In this document: one piece after another, positions 24,585 to 32,131 of the stretch | Layout: each line of letters begins with the position of its first letter | Numbering within the stretch: the first letter of the stretch is position 1 | From: Candidatus Hydrogenedentota bacterium | GTDB taxonomy: Bacteria > Hydrogenedentota > Hydrogenedentia > Hydrogenedentales > GCA-2746185 | Length of the DNA stretch: 32,283 nucleotides | Reading direction: 5' to 3' | NCBI GenBank assembly: GCA_947486375.1 | Contig: CANKTP010000024.1 | Location: 1-32,283 of the forward strand | Position numbers and translations under genes: made by a program | The notes under the pieces: model-generated | Told to the model about the DNA's origin: nothing | Seen by the model: the letters and a program-made list of their open reading frames with translations, nothing else | Databases searched by the model: none

Positions 24585-24613
24585 AGTCTATGCGAAGGAA
24601 AGCGTTATGTCAA
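24585..24613 (-). promoter_or_regulatory. Sigma-70 promoter of glnN
   Basis: On the minus strand a perfect TTGACA (24613-24608) is followed after 17 nt by TAGACT (24590-24585, 4 of 6). The start would be near 24578, about 38 nt upstream of the sigma-54-type start. Confidence 0.6.
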
Positions 24614-24772
24614 CGCCCGTATTCTGCTCGAATCCTGTAAGACTTGAATTGCTACCATTACGTATAAAACGAGGTGTCTTTCCAACCGACGCGTAAGTTC
24701 GATCTGCGGCGGCGTGTCCAACGTATGCGTCCATGTTCGTCCATGCGTTCGCGAGTATCGATCGGCGCCGCC

Positions 24773-25261
24773 TCACACAAGCGCCAGCGTGACGAGGGCC
24801 TTGGCGATCAACTTTTCCACTCCCGCGTCGATGGCGAACACCTCGGACTCGCTGACGGTGATCGTCCGGCCTGCCCGGATGACCTGTGCCCGGCACCGCA
24901 ACGATTCGCCCTTGCCGGGCCGGAGCAGGTTGATCTTGAACTCGACGGTGAGGACCTTCTTCCCGACGGGGCAAAGCGTTCCCGCCGATCCGCCTGCGGA
25001 ATGATCGGCCATCGTCGACACCACGCCCGCGTGGGCGAAGCCGTCCTGTTGGAGGAGATCGGGCCGGAGCGCCGCGCGGGTCTCGACCCATCCGGGGCCG
25101 AAATCGGCGAGTTCGATTCCGAGTGCCCGGATGAAGGTCGCGTCCGCGAACTGGTGACGCACGAAATCGGCGTAATTCGGGTTCGAGGGGCTGAGGTCGG
25201 GTTCCACGGTGAATTCCAGTTCTTTGCGGCCAGTATCGCGGAACGGTATACTTTCGGTCAT
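24773..25261 (-). CDS. Hotdog-fold thioesterase, PaaI family
   Basis: A 162-residue single-domain hotdog protein that would hydrolyse an acyl- or aryl-CoA thioester in the cytoplasm. The core reads FADATFIRALGIELADFGPGWVE, then QQDGFAHAGVVSTMADHSAG, where the variant of the HGG...AD signature (AHAG, ADHSAG) carries the catalytic acid helix, and VEFKINLLRP, GRTITVSESEV as the sheet. The first 25 residues (TGRKELEFTVEPDLSPSN) are an extension with no known fold. The ATG at 25261 is 33 nt from the divergent ybaB start, and the ybaB -10 box lies within the first codons of this gene, so the two promoters must compete. Substrate unknown. No fatty-acid or phenylacetate genes are adjacent, although an acyl-CoA mutase begins at the right edge of the window. 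Confidence 0.87.
   Translation of the reverse strand: MTESIPFRDTGRKELEFTVEPDLSPSNPNYADFVRHQFADATFIRALGIELADFGPGWVETRAALRPDLLQQDGFAHAGVVSTMADHSAGGSAGTLCPVGKKVLTVEFKINLLRPGKGESLRCRAQVIRAGRTITVSESEVFAIDAGVEKLIAKALVTLALV
25224..25252 (+). promoter_or_regulatory. Promoter of ybaB
   Basis: TTGCGG (25224-25229, 3 of 6) and TATACT (25247-25252, 5 of 6) are 17 nt apart. The predicted start near 25259 gives a 35-nt leader. The elements lie inside the 5' coding part of the divergent thioesterase gene. Confidence 0.5.
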
Positions 25262-25293
25262 CGATCTTCAACCGTGCGATTCGAGGAGAAACT

Positions 25294-25632
25294 GTGTTTC
25301 CGAAGGGACTGGGAAATCTTGGCAACGTGGCTGGCATGTTCAAGCAGGCCATCGAACTCAAGGGCAAGATGGAGCAGGTGAAGGAATCGCTGGCCCGCGA
25401 GATCGTCGAGGCTTCGTCCGGCGGCGGCATGGTGAAGGTCGTGGTGAATGGAAAGATGGAATTGCTTTCGCTCACCATTGATCCGTCAATCATCACCCCC
25501 GAGGACCCCGAGGTCCTCGCCACGCTCATCCAGGCCGCCGTGAACGAGGGCGTCCGCGGGGCGCACGAGCTCATCAAGCGTAAGATGCAGGAAGTGGCGG
25601 GCGGCATCGATATTCCCGGCATCACCTCCTGA
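25294..25632 (+). CDS. ybaB: YbaB/EbfC family nucleoid-associated protein
   Basis: A small DNA-binding protein of the nucleoid, dimeric with a tweezer-like shape in known members. The 112 residues include a Gly/Phe-rich N-terminus (MFPKGLGNLGNVAGMFKQA), a central helix, the conserved SSGGGMVKVVVNGKMELLSLTIDP strand pair, and a C-terminal helix ending in VAGGIDIPG. The start is GTG at 25294 with GAGGAG 6 nt upstream. In many bacteria the gene lies between dnaX and recR; neither is present here. Instead fmt follows 7 nt downstream, so ybaB probably leads the fmt-rsmB operon. Confidence 0.93.
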   Translation: MFPKGLGNLGNVAGMFKQAIELKGKMEQVKESLAREIVEASSGGGMVKVVVNGKMELLSLTIDPSIITPEDPEVLATLIQAAVNEGVRGAHELIKRKMQEVAGGIDIPGITS

Positions 25633-25639
25633 AGGCCCC

Positions 25640-26572
25640 GTGCGCATCGTCTTTTTCGGCACCCCGGAACTTGCCGTCCCCTCCCTCGAGGTGCTCGCGG
25701 CGCATCACGATGTCTGCGCGGTCGTGTGCCAGCCAGACAAGCCCCAAGGCCGGAGCAAGGAACTCGTCGTGCCGCCCGTCAAGGAATGCGCCCTGCGGCT
25801 GGGCATCCCGGTCAACCAGCCCGTCCGGCTCAACGACGGCGCGTTCGAGGGATGGCTTCGCGCGCAAGCGCCGGAAGTCTGCGTGCTTGTGGCCTATGGC
25901 CGCATCCTCAAGCAGCCGATCCTCGACGTGCCCAAGCACGGGTTTTTGAACATGCACCCCAGCCTATTGCCGCGCCATCGCGGCCCCTCGCCGATCCAGA
26001 CCAGCATCCTCGAGGGCGACACCGAGACGGGCATCACCATCATGCGGCTCGACGCGGGCACCGACAGCGGCGACATCTTGTTGCAAGAACGGATGGCCAT
26101 TGCGCCCGACGATTCCACCGCGTCGCTTTCCGGGCGAGTCGCCAAACGCGGGGCGGTGCTCCTGGGGAAATCCGTGGGCATGCTCGAGTCGGGCGCGGTC
26201 ACGTATGTGCCGCAGGACCACTCGAAGGCGACCCACACGCGCATGTACGCCAAGGAAGACGGCGCGATTCGCTGGAACAGCCCGGCGCGGGAACTTCATC
26301 TCCTCGTTCGCGCGGCGAACCCCTGGCCGGTGGCGTACTGTAATTTCCGCGGCGAGTTGATCCGCGTGCATGCGGCGCGTTCCACGGATGAAGCCCATTC
26401 CCTGACTCCCGGTACGGTACTCCGGACCGAAACGGACGCAATCCTCGTGGGCTGCGGACAGGGCGCATTGGCGCTCACGGTCCTGCAAGCACCCGGACGG
26501 AAGCCATTGACGGCGGCGGAATTCCTACGCGGCCGGACGGTCCGCGCGGGCGACCGCTTCGAGGACGCCTGA
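25640..26572 (+). CDS. fmt: Methionyl-tRNA formyltransferase
   Basis: Formylates the initiator Met-tRNA with 10-formyl-tetrahydrofolate. Normal length, 310 residues. The N-terminal Rossmann-like catalytic domain has the triad Asn-His-Asp in NMHPSLLPRHRGPSPIQ and DAGTDSGDIL; MRIVFFGTPELAVPSLEVL is the typical opening. The C-terminal OB-like tRNA-binding domain (about 210-305) is intact, with GAIRWNSPARELHLLVRAANPWP. The start is GTG with GAAGG about 6 nt upstream, 7 nt after ybaB. The usual partner def is missing at this site. rsmB follows with a 1-nt overlap (TGATG). Confidence 0.97.
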   Translation: MRIVFFGTPELAVPSLEVLAAHHDVCAVVCQPDKPQGRSKELVVPPVKECALRLGIPVNQPVRLNDGAFEGWLRAQAPEVCVLVAYGRILKQPILDVPKHGFLNMHPSLLPRHRGPSPIQTSILEGDTETGITIMRLDAGTDSGDILLQERMAIAPDDSTASLSGRVAKRGAVLLGKSVGMLESGAVTYVPQDHSKATHTRMYAKEDGAIRWNSPARELHLLVRAANPWPVAYCNFRGELIRVHAARSTDEAHSLTPGTVLRTETDAILVGCGQGALALTVLQAPGRKPLTAAEFLRGRTVRAGDRFEDA

Positions 26573-27909
26573 TGCCGGTCGATCCCGTCCGCGACGCCGC
26601 GATAGACGTGCTCCTGAGGGTCTTCGAGCGGGGGGCCTTCCTCAATCTCTCGCTGGACAAGACGCTCCGGCGCAAGACGGACCTATCGGAACGCGGCGCG
26701 CGCTTTCTCACGCAATTGGTGTATGGCACCACGCGCCACGCGGGGCTCTGCGACTACATCGTGCAGCCGTTGCTCCACCAGCCGCTCGACGAACTACCGA
26801 CTCCGATTCGCATGATCATGCGCATGGGCGCGTTCCAGGCGCTCTTTTGCCGCCAAGTCACCTTTCCCGCGATGGTCCATACCTCCGTTGATCTCGCGAA
26901 GAAACGGGGACACATTGGGACCTCGCGATTGGTCAATGCGGTGCTGAAACGCATTCCGCAGTCGATCGAACAAATCGTGTTTCCCGATCACGACACGCAA
27001 CCCGTCGAGTTTCTCTCGGCACGCTATTCGATTGTCCCCTGGATCGTGACGGCTTGGATCGACGAATACGGATTCGCCGGGGCGGAGACCCTCTGCGTGG
27101 CGGCCGACACCGAGGCACCGCGGACGCTGAGGGTAAACACGCTGCGAACCGACCGCGCGACCGTGCTCCAAGTCCTCGAAAAGGCGGGCCTGTCCGCCGA
27201 GGCCGATCCCGTCGTGCCCGAGGCCATCACGCTGAACGACGGGCATCTCTCGACGCGGAGCAAAATCTTCCAGCACGGCGACATCTACATCCAGGACACC
27301 TCGTCGATGCTCCCGCCGCACCTGCTCGAGCCGCAAGCCGGGGAATCCATTCTCGATCTCTGCGCGGCGCCCGGCGGCAAGACGACGCACCTCGCGCAAT
27401 TGACGGGCGATGCCGCGCAGATCGTCGCGTTGGATCTTCCGTTCCGCAAGCTCGGCCTCGTCCAGGAGAACGCCGCCCGCCTGCAACTGGACTCGATCCG
27501 CTGCGTCGCAGGCGACGGCCTTTGCGCCCCCTTCCCCGCCGGATCCTTCGATCGCGTCCTGGTCGACGCCCCCTGCACCGGCCTCGGCACGCTTCGCCGT
27601 CACCCTGAACTCAAACAGCGCGTCCGCCCCGAGGACCCCGCGCGGCTTGCCCTCGAGCAAATCGCCCTGTTGCGATCGGCCCTCGGACTCTGTAAAAATG
27701 GGGGCCTCATCGTATACTCCGTCTGCACGGTCACCCGCGAGGAAACGGAGCGCGTCATCGGGGCAATCCTGGACGATGGCGGGGTCGTTCCGGAAGACGG
27801 GCCGGAGTGGTTTAATCAGTGGAAGATCGAGACGGGACGGTATCGCATCCTCCCAAACACCGCCCAATGGGACGGGTACTTCTTGACGCGATTGCGGAAA
27901 CGGTCCTAG
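26572..27909 (+). CDS. rsmB: 16S rRNA (cytosine-967-C5)-methyltransferase RsmB
   Basis: Uses S-adenosylmethionine to methylate C967 of 16S rRNA. The 445-residue protein has the N-terminal NusB-like RNA-binding domain (about 1-140, with GARFLTQLVYGTTRH) and the Rossmann methyltransferase domain. The SAM motif is LDLCAAPGGKTTHLAQ. Motif IV is VDAPCTGLGTLRRHPE with Cys335 (product release), and motif VI is YSVCTVTREE with the nucleophile Cys385. The ATG overlaps the fmt stop by 1 nt. The fmt-rsmB order is one of the most conserved in bacteria. Its 3' end overlaps the start of the PASTA protein gene by 43 nt. Confidence 0.96.
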   Translation: MPVDPVRDAAIDVLLRVFERGAFLNLSLDKTLRRKTDLSERGARFLTQLVYGTTRHAGLCDYIVQPLLHQPLDELPTPIRMIMRMGAFQALFCRQVTFPAMVHTSVDLAKKRGHIGTSRLVNAVLKRIPQSIEQIVFPDHDTQPVEFLSARYSIVPWIVTAWIDEYGFAGAETLCVAADTEAPRTLRVNTLRTDRATVLQVLEKAGLSAEADPVVPEAITLNDGHLSTRSKIFQHGDIYIQDTSSMLPPHLLEPQAGESILDLCAAPGGKTTHLAQLTGDAAQIVALDLPFRKLGLVQENAARLQLDSIRCVAGDGLCAPFPAGSFDRVLVDAPCTGLGTLRRHPELKQRVRPEDPARLALEQIALLRSALGLCKNGGLIVYSVCTVTREETERVIGAILDDGGVVPEDGPEWFNQWKIETGRYRILPNTAQWDGYFLTRLRKRS

Positions 27910-29045
27910 GCGTCATCCTTTTTTGTTTTCGCTTCCTCTTCTGGAGCGTGCGCTGGACCTTCGCCGTCATCTGTTTCGTGGCCATCATGGCCGCCGCCGC
28001 GTGGTTTGTGTTCAACGAGGCCGTGAAGACCAAGGGGCATGTCACCGTGCCCAACGTGGTCGGGCTGGACGTCACCCGGGCGCAGTTTGTGCTGGCCGAG
28101 GCCGGCCTCGAAATCGGCAAGCAGACCCAGGTCAAGACCGAGCAGTATCCCGAGTACCACGTGGTGCTCCAACGGCCCGCGGCGGACAAGGTGGTGCGCG
28201 GCGGCAAGAAAATCAACATCACGATCAGTTCGGGCAAGGAGTTCCTCCCGGCACCCGACCTTGCGGGCAAGACCCTCGATGCCGCCCGCACGGAAATCGA
28301 GGGCGCGCGCCTCGCCATTGGGACCATCGCGCGCATCCCGAGCGCGGCCCCGAGGGACGTCATCCTCGCGCAGGACCCCGGGTTCAGCCGGGAACTCCTC
28401 GTCGGGGGCGAGGTCAACCTGCTCGTCAGCGATGGACGCGGCGACCTACCCATGATCATGCCGGACCTTCTCGGAAAATCTGTCGCGGACGCCCAGGCCA
28501 TCCTCGTCTCGTTTGACGTCAAGGCGGTCCCCTATATGGCCGACCGGCCCGACGATCCCTATGACATTGTCCTCGATCAGGTCCCCGATGACGGCACGCT
28601 CCTCCAGGCCGGCCAGGAAGTCCGGTACTACGTGCGGACGCGAGCGGGCGCGCCGATGGCGAACGCGTGGCGAAGCGTCTCGGTCGAGTACGTCGTGCCC
28701 CCCACCTCCGCCGCGCCAGAAGTCCGGGCCGACATCGTGGATCATGGCGGGGCGCGATCCACTGTGTTCCCGCTTCCGGCGCACTTCTTGGACGGCCGTC
28801 CGCCCCGCTACGCACCGGGCACGACGATTCGGATCCCCTTCGACTTCCAGAACCAAGCCACGCTCGAGTTCTACGCCGACGGCATGCTCAATCGCTCATA
28901 CTATTACGAGGGCGACAAGGACCCCGTGGTGAGCGACATTGCCGCGCCCCCGGGCAGCGATGTCATCACCCCGACCGACGAAGAACCCCTCGTGACCGTC
29001 TTCGAGCCCACGGCAACGCGCCTCGGGCCGCCCCCCGCGCCATAG
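27867..29045 (+). CDS. Membrane-anchored protein with three PASTA domains, no kinase
   Basis: A 392-residue protein: a short cytoplasmic N-terminus, hydrophobic segment(s) between about 12 and 50, and three PASTA domains outside the membrane. They begin with VPNVVGLDVTRAQ (about 59), APDLAGKTLDAAR (about 124) and MPDLLGKSVADAQ (about 193). A unique C-terminal part of about 130 residues, Pro-rich at its end, follows. PASTA domains bind peptidoglycan stem peptides or muropeptides, usually as sensors on PrkC/PknB kinases or PBPs; here neither domain is attached. The ATG at 27867 overlaps rsmB by 43 nt; an upstream ATG at 27819 would overlap more. The position between rsmB and rpe corresponds to that of prkC in Firmicutes. 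It is probably a cell-wall sensor or adaptor; partner unknown. Confidence 0.85.
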   Translation: MGRVLLDAIAETVLGVILFCFRFLFWSVRWTFAVICFVAIMAAAAWFVFNEAVKTKGHVTVPNVVGLDVTRAQFVLAEAGLEIGKQTQVKTEQYPEYHVVLQRPAADKVVRGGKKINITISSGKEFLPAPDLAGKTLDAARTEIEGARLAIGTIARIPSAAPRDVILAQDPGFSRELLVGGEVNLLVSDGRGDLPMIMPDLLGKSVADAQAILVSFDVKAVPYMADRPDDPYDIVLDQVPDDGTLLQAGQEVRYYVRTRAGAPMANAWRSVSVEYVVPPTSAAPEVRADIVDHGGARSTVFPLPAHFLDGRPPRYAPGTTIRIPFDFQNQATLEFYADGMLNRSYYYEGDKDPVVSDIAAPPGSDVITPTDEEPLVTVFEPTATRLGPPPAP

Positions 29046-29173
29046 GAAATTAGGGACAGTCACCTATTATTCGACATCCAAGATAAAGCCACACTTTCCT
29101 CGTACGTCCGACCGACAAGTAAATATATGACATACTAGTATTATCGAATAATAGGTGACTGTCCCTAATTTCC
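29045..29173. mobile_element. MITE/REP-like element with perfect 30-bp terminal inverted repeats
   Basis: The left arm at 29045-29074 and the right arm at 29144-29173 are exact reverse complements over 30 bp, starting GGAAATTAGGGACAGTCACC. The 69-nt interior is AT-rich and non-coding, in strong contrast to the GC-rich flanks. The element begins on the last base of the PASTA stop codon and ends 1 nt before the rpe Shine-Dalgarno GGAGA (29174-29178). The GGGACAGTCACC/GGTGACTGTCCC motif resembles repeats associated with IS200-like (Y1/RAYT) transposases in many bacteria, from memory. No target duplication is evident. A long RNA hairpin would form between the two genes. Confidence 0.7.
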
Positions 29174-29185
29174 GGAGACTGTTGA

Positions 29186-29833
29186 ATGCCTGAACTAAAA
29201 ATCGCCCCCTCGATCCTCGCCAGCGATTTCGGACGCCTCGGCGAGGAAGTCGAGGCCGTGATCGAGGCCGGCGCGGATTGGATTCACGTCGACGTGATGG
29301 ACGGCCACTTCACGCCGAACATCACCATCGGCCCGCCGGTCGCCGCCGCCGTGCGCCGCCATTGCACGGTGCCGATGGACGTACACCTGATGATCTCGGA
29401 CCCCGACGCCTACGTGGACGCCTTCGCCGATGCCGGGGCCGACATCATCTCCTTTCACGTCGAGGCGGCCCGTCATCCGCACCGCCTCATCCGGAAAATC
29501 CAGGACCTCGGCTGCCGCGCGGGCATCGTGCTGAACCCGGGCACGCCCGAGGACGCGATCGAGTTTCTCGCCGACGCCGTCGACATGGTCCTCGTGATGA
29601 CGGTGAATCCCGGCTTCGGCGGCCAGCAATTTATTGCGGAAATGCTCGGGAAGATTCGCAACGTGCGCGCCATGATTGGCGACCGCGACCTCGAGGTGGA
29701 TGGCGGAATCGACGACCGCACCGCCGCCGAGGTCATCGCGGCGGGCGCGAATGTCCTTGTCGCGGGTTCCTACATTTATAATAGCCCCTCGTATCTCGAT
29801 GCCATCGAGAGCCTGAAGATTCACGGGCGGTAG
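29186..29833 (+). CDS. rpe: Ribulose-phosphate 3-epimerase
   Basis: Interconverts D-ribulose 5-phosphate and D-xylulose 5-phosphate in the pentose phosphate pathway. Normal length, 215 residues, TIM barrel. Motifs: KIAPSILASDFGRL with Ser9, WIHVDVMDGHFTPN with His34 and Asp36 (metal and acid/base), MDVHLMI with His67, VMTVNPGFGGQ, and LEVDGGID with the second catalytic Asp. GGAGA lies 7 nt before the ATG. The gene is directly downstream of the inverted-repeat element, whose hairpin could affect how much readthrough from the fmt-rsmB-PASTA transcript reaches rpe. The rpe position after a PASTA gene recalls prkC-rsgA-rpe, but rsgA is absent. Confidence 0.97.
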   Translation: MPELKIAPSILASDFGRLGEEVEAVIEAGADWIHVDVMDGHFTPNITIGPPVAAAVRRHCTVPMDVHLMISDPDAYVDAFADAGADIISFHVEAARHPHRLIRKIQDLGCRAGIVLNPGTPEDAIEFLADAVDMVLVMTVNPGFGGQQFIAEMLGKIRNVRAMIGDRDLEVDGGIDDRTAAEVIAAGANVLVAGSYIYNSPSYLDAIESLKIHGR

Positions 29834-29854
29834 TCCCGCCGGAACGGAGCGGGT

Positions 29855-31174
29855 ATGGACCTCGAGGAATCTCTGGCGATTCCCTCCCCATTGCCCTTGG
29901 AGGAAGAGCCGACCTCGGCAATTCCCCCGCCATTGCCTTGGGACCTCGAGCCGCCCACGGTCGTCTTAGCTCCCCTCGTTCCTCATCCCGCGAAGGATCG
30001 CCTGCTGGCGCTCGATGTTTGCCGCGGCATCGCCATTTGCGGCATCTTGGCCGTGAACATCGGGTCCTTCTCGATGATCGAGATCGCCCGGCGCATGCCC
30101 CAATACGGCGGCGGGACGGACCCGCTCAACTTCGGCATCTGGCAAGCCATCATGCTGCTGGCCGACACCAAGTTCATCGCGATGTTCAGCATCCTTTTTG
30201 GCGCGGGCATTGCCCTGCTGACCAATCCCGACCGCGAAGGCGGCTCGTTGCGCGCCCCCGCCTATTACCGCCGCATGATATTCCTCATGTTCATCGGATA
30301 TCTCCACGGGCATTACCTGTGGTTCGGCGACATCCTGTTTGTATACGGAGCGTACGGTTGCCTCCTCTTTCCGTTGAGACGACTTCCGGGCCCCGTCCTA
30401 CTCCTGCTCGGCATGGCGGCCGTTGGCTTCGACGCATGGATGTTCGGATGGTCTTACGGCCGGTCGTTCGATCCATGGGACGCCCACTACGAGACCCAGG
30501 CCGCGCTCGCCGGGTGGGCCGAGCAAGCCCCTTGGCGCGAAGGAATGGCGCGGCGCTTGGAGACCGAGATGGCGGTTTTCTTCGCGCCCCAGGGTGTCGG
30601 GTACATGCTCCTCGGGATCGGTCTCGCCCGAATGCGCGTCCTGACGGGACAATGCGCCATCGGGATCTACCTCGCCATGGCGTTCCTATTGCCGCTCGGG
30701 GTGGTCACCATAGGACTTCCCTCGAATTGGTGCCGCATGCTCGCGGAAACGGCGATCGACGACAAGGCCCGCGCCGGGGCCTATTGGGGCAGCCTGATGG
30801 TAACCTTCGGTTGGTTCGGCATCGGCATCCTGCTCTCCCGTTGGTTCCCAAGATTCGCCGCGACCCGCGCCCTCGCCGCCATGGGCCGCATGGCACTGAC
30901 CAACTACCTCATGCAAAGCCTCATCTGCACGACAATCTTCTACGGATTCGGCTTCGGCATGTTCGGGCAAATGGATCGGGCCGGGCAGGTCAAGGTGGTG
31001 GTGGCGATTTGGATATTCCAGTTGCTCCTGTCCTCCGCATGGTTTCGATGGTTCGAGTTCGGGCCCGTCGAATGGGCGTGGCGTTTGGCCACCTACCTGC
31101 GGGTCCCCCCGCTTCGGAAAATACGGGCCCCGGATTTGCCCGTTCAGGCGGCGGTCGCCCCGGACGCTGGGTAG
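29855..31174 (+). CDS. DUF418 (YeiB-type) membrane protein
   Basis: A 439-residue polytopic membrane protein of unknown function. After a Pro-rich, probably cytoplasmic N-terminus of about 50 residues comes RLLALDVCRGIAICGILAVNI, the family opening. The conserved FGAGIALL segment follows (FIAMFSILFGAGIALLTN), then about nine to ten hydrophobic helices. The C-terminal DUF418 region carries GRMALTNYLMQSLICTTIFYGFGFG, a strongly conserved block. The family is related to membrane acyltransferase-like folds and is suspected to be a transporter, but no function is proven. GGAG about 5-8 nt before the ATG supports the start at 29855. It lies 21 nt after rpe, so it is probably in the same transcript. 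Confidence 0.88.
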   Translation: MDLEESLAIPSPLPLEEEPTSAIPPPLPWDLEPPTVVLAPLVPHPAKDRLLALDVCRGIAICGILAVNIGSFSMIEIARRMPQYGGGTDPLNFGIWQAIMLLADTKFIAMFSILFGAGIALLTNPDREGGSLRAPAYYRRMIFLMFIGYLHGHYLWFGDILFVYGAYGCLLFPLRRLPGPVLLLLGMAAVGFDAWMFGWSYGRSFDPWDAHYETQAALAGWAEQAPWREGMARRLETEMAVFFAPQGVGYMLLGIGLARMRVLTGQCAIGIYLAMAFLLPLGVVTIGLPSNWCRMLAETAIDDKARAGAYWGSLMVTFGWFGIGILLSRWFPRFAATRALAAMGRMALTNYLMQSLICTTIFYGFGFGMFGQMDRAGQVKVVVAIWIFQLLLSSAWFRWFEFGPVEWAWRLATYLRVPPLRKIRAPDLPVQAAVAPDAG

Positions 31175-31293
31175 AGGAAGACCGTGACGCTGCCCGACGG
31201 CGCTTCGCTCGCAATGCCAATCGTACCCCCAGTGCGAATGCGTTGTGTGGCGGTCGTGCGTCCTGAATCGAACCTATCTCACCGGCCGTTTCC

Positions 31294-31329
31294 GTCCATC
31301 ATGTCCATATGGTCCATATCGTCCATGCG
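31294..31329. repeat. Four 9-bp tandem repeats (GTCCATNNN)
   Basis: Units GTCCATCAT, GTCCATATG, GTCCATATC and GTCCATGCG follow one another without gaps in the 268-nt region between the DUF418 gene and the TetR gene. A similar CGTCCATG pair occurs at about 24727-24745. The array lies about 36 nt ahead of the tetR -35 box. Confidence 0.75.
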
Positions 31330-31364
31330 ATTTTCCAGTCCCGCACCCCGCGCAAAACCAACAC

Positions 31365-31393
31365 TTGCCAACCGTGTCGGGCCGTGCTATTCT
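31365..31393 (+). promoter_or_regulatory. Sigma-70 promoter of the TetR regulator gene
   Basis: TTGCCA (31365-31370, 5 of 6) and TATTCT (31388-31393, 4 of 6) are spaced by exactly 17 nt. The start of transcription is expected near 31400. Confidence 0.65.
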
Positions 31394-31394
31394 A

Positions 31395-31412
31395 ACTGAG
31401 CGAGCGCTCAGT
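31395..31412 (+). promoter_or_regulatory. Operator palindrome for the TetR regulator
   Basis: ACTGAGCGAGCGCTCAGT is a perfect inverted repeat of 8-bp arms around a 2-bp centre. It begins 1 nt after the -10 box and covers the predicted start site. The form GAGCG..CGCTC is typical of TetR-family operators, so autorepression is likely. Confidence 0.65.
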
Positions 31413-31442
31413 CAGGTTCCGGTGCCGCGAGGAGATTTCACG

Positions 31443-32087
31443 TTGACCCCACACCCCTCAGCCAAACAGCGCCGTGACATCCCGACGTTGGTGAAGGACT
31501 CGAACCTCGTCGAGGAGAAGCGCCGGCAGATCGTCGAAGCGGCGGTGGGATTGTTCGTGCGCAAGGGCTTTCACCAGGCGACGACGCGGGAGATCGCGCG
31601 TGAGGCGGGGTTCTCGACGGGGTTGTTGTACGAGTACGTTTCCTCGAAGGAGGACGTGTTGTACCTCGTGTGCGACTCGATCCACCGGGAGATGGAGATG
31701 CGGCTCCGGGAGGAGCTCGAGGAGGGGCGCACGCCGCTGGAGACGCTCGAGCGCGCGATCGAAAGTTACATTCGCGCCTGCGACCGGATGCAGGATTCCA
31801 TCCTGTTGATCTACCGGGAGACGGCGTCGTTGAATGGAGAATCGCGGGGCGACGTGCTCGAACACGAGGAACGCATCACCGCGTTCTTCGAGCGTATCCT
31901 CGATGAGGGGGTCAAGGCGGGGACGTTCCGTCTTCACGCGAAGAAATCGGTGCGGCTCATGGCGCACACCATCGTCGTGCTCGGCCACATGTGGGCGTTC
32001 CGGCGGTGGTACCTGCGCGAGGCCTTCACCCTGGACGAATATATCCGGCACCAATCGTCGCTCATCCTGGGCGAGGTGGCGGGATAG
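31443..32087 (+). CDS. TetR/AcrR family transcriptional regulator
   Basis: A 214-residue, all-helical repressor. After a tail of about 20 residues the helix-turn-helix domain reads [52 protein letters not shown] (about residues 26-75), followed by a ligand-binding domain of standard length. The TTG at 31443 is chosen because GGAG (31431-31434) lies 8 nt upstream and the frame downstream has no better start before the HTH. A promoter and a palindromic operator precede it. It lies 44 nt upstream of a mutase gene that it probably controls, perhaps in response to an acyl-CoA as FadR/PsrA-type regulators do. The ligand is inferred only. Its codon use leans to G-ending triplets. Confidence 0.92.
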   Translation: MTPHPSAKQRRDIPTLVKDSNLVEEKRRQIVEAAVGLFVRKGFHQATTREIAREAGFSTGLLYEYVSSKEDVLYLVCDSIHREMEMRLREELEEGRTPLETLERAIESYIRACDRMQDSILLIYRETASLNGESRGDVLEHEERITAFFERILDEGVKAGTFRLHAKKSVRLMAHTIVVLGHMWAFRRWYLREAFTLDEYIRHQSSLILGEVAG

Positions 32088-32131
32088 CGAGAACTGCGGC
32101 ACTTGGAATCACAACGGCGAGGATTCGATCG

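Larger units (their letters stand above)
24415..24772. other. 358-nt intergenic region upstream of glnN
   Basis: Non-coding by eye. The left two thirds is the glnN control region (hairpin, sigma-54-like and sigma-70-like promoters, all minus strand). The right third, 24662-24772, lies beyond the thioesterase stop. It contains only a short repeat, CGTCCATG twice with spacing 11, at about 24727-24745, and no clear terminator. No small RNA can be supported. Confidence 0.6.

Noticed and set aside
24588-25625. A 345-codon minus-strand frame spanning the thioesterase and ybaB genes
   Set aside because: It is out of frame with two recognisable genes and has low-complexity Arg/Pro translation.
29075-29143. 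Transposase remnant inside the inverted-repeat element
   Set aside because: The 69-nt interior has stops in all frames and no coding signal; it is non-autonomous at best.
32088-32131. Cobalamin riboswitch before the B12-dependent mutase
   Set aside because: Only 44 nt separate it from the TetR gene, far too short for the riboswitch, and no B12-box is seen.
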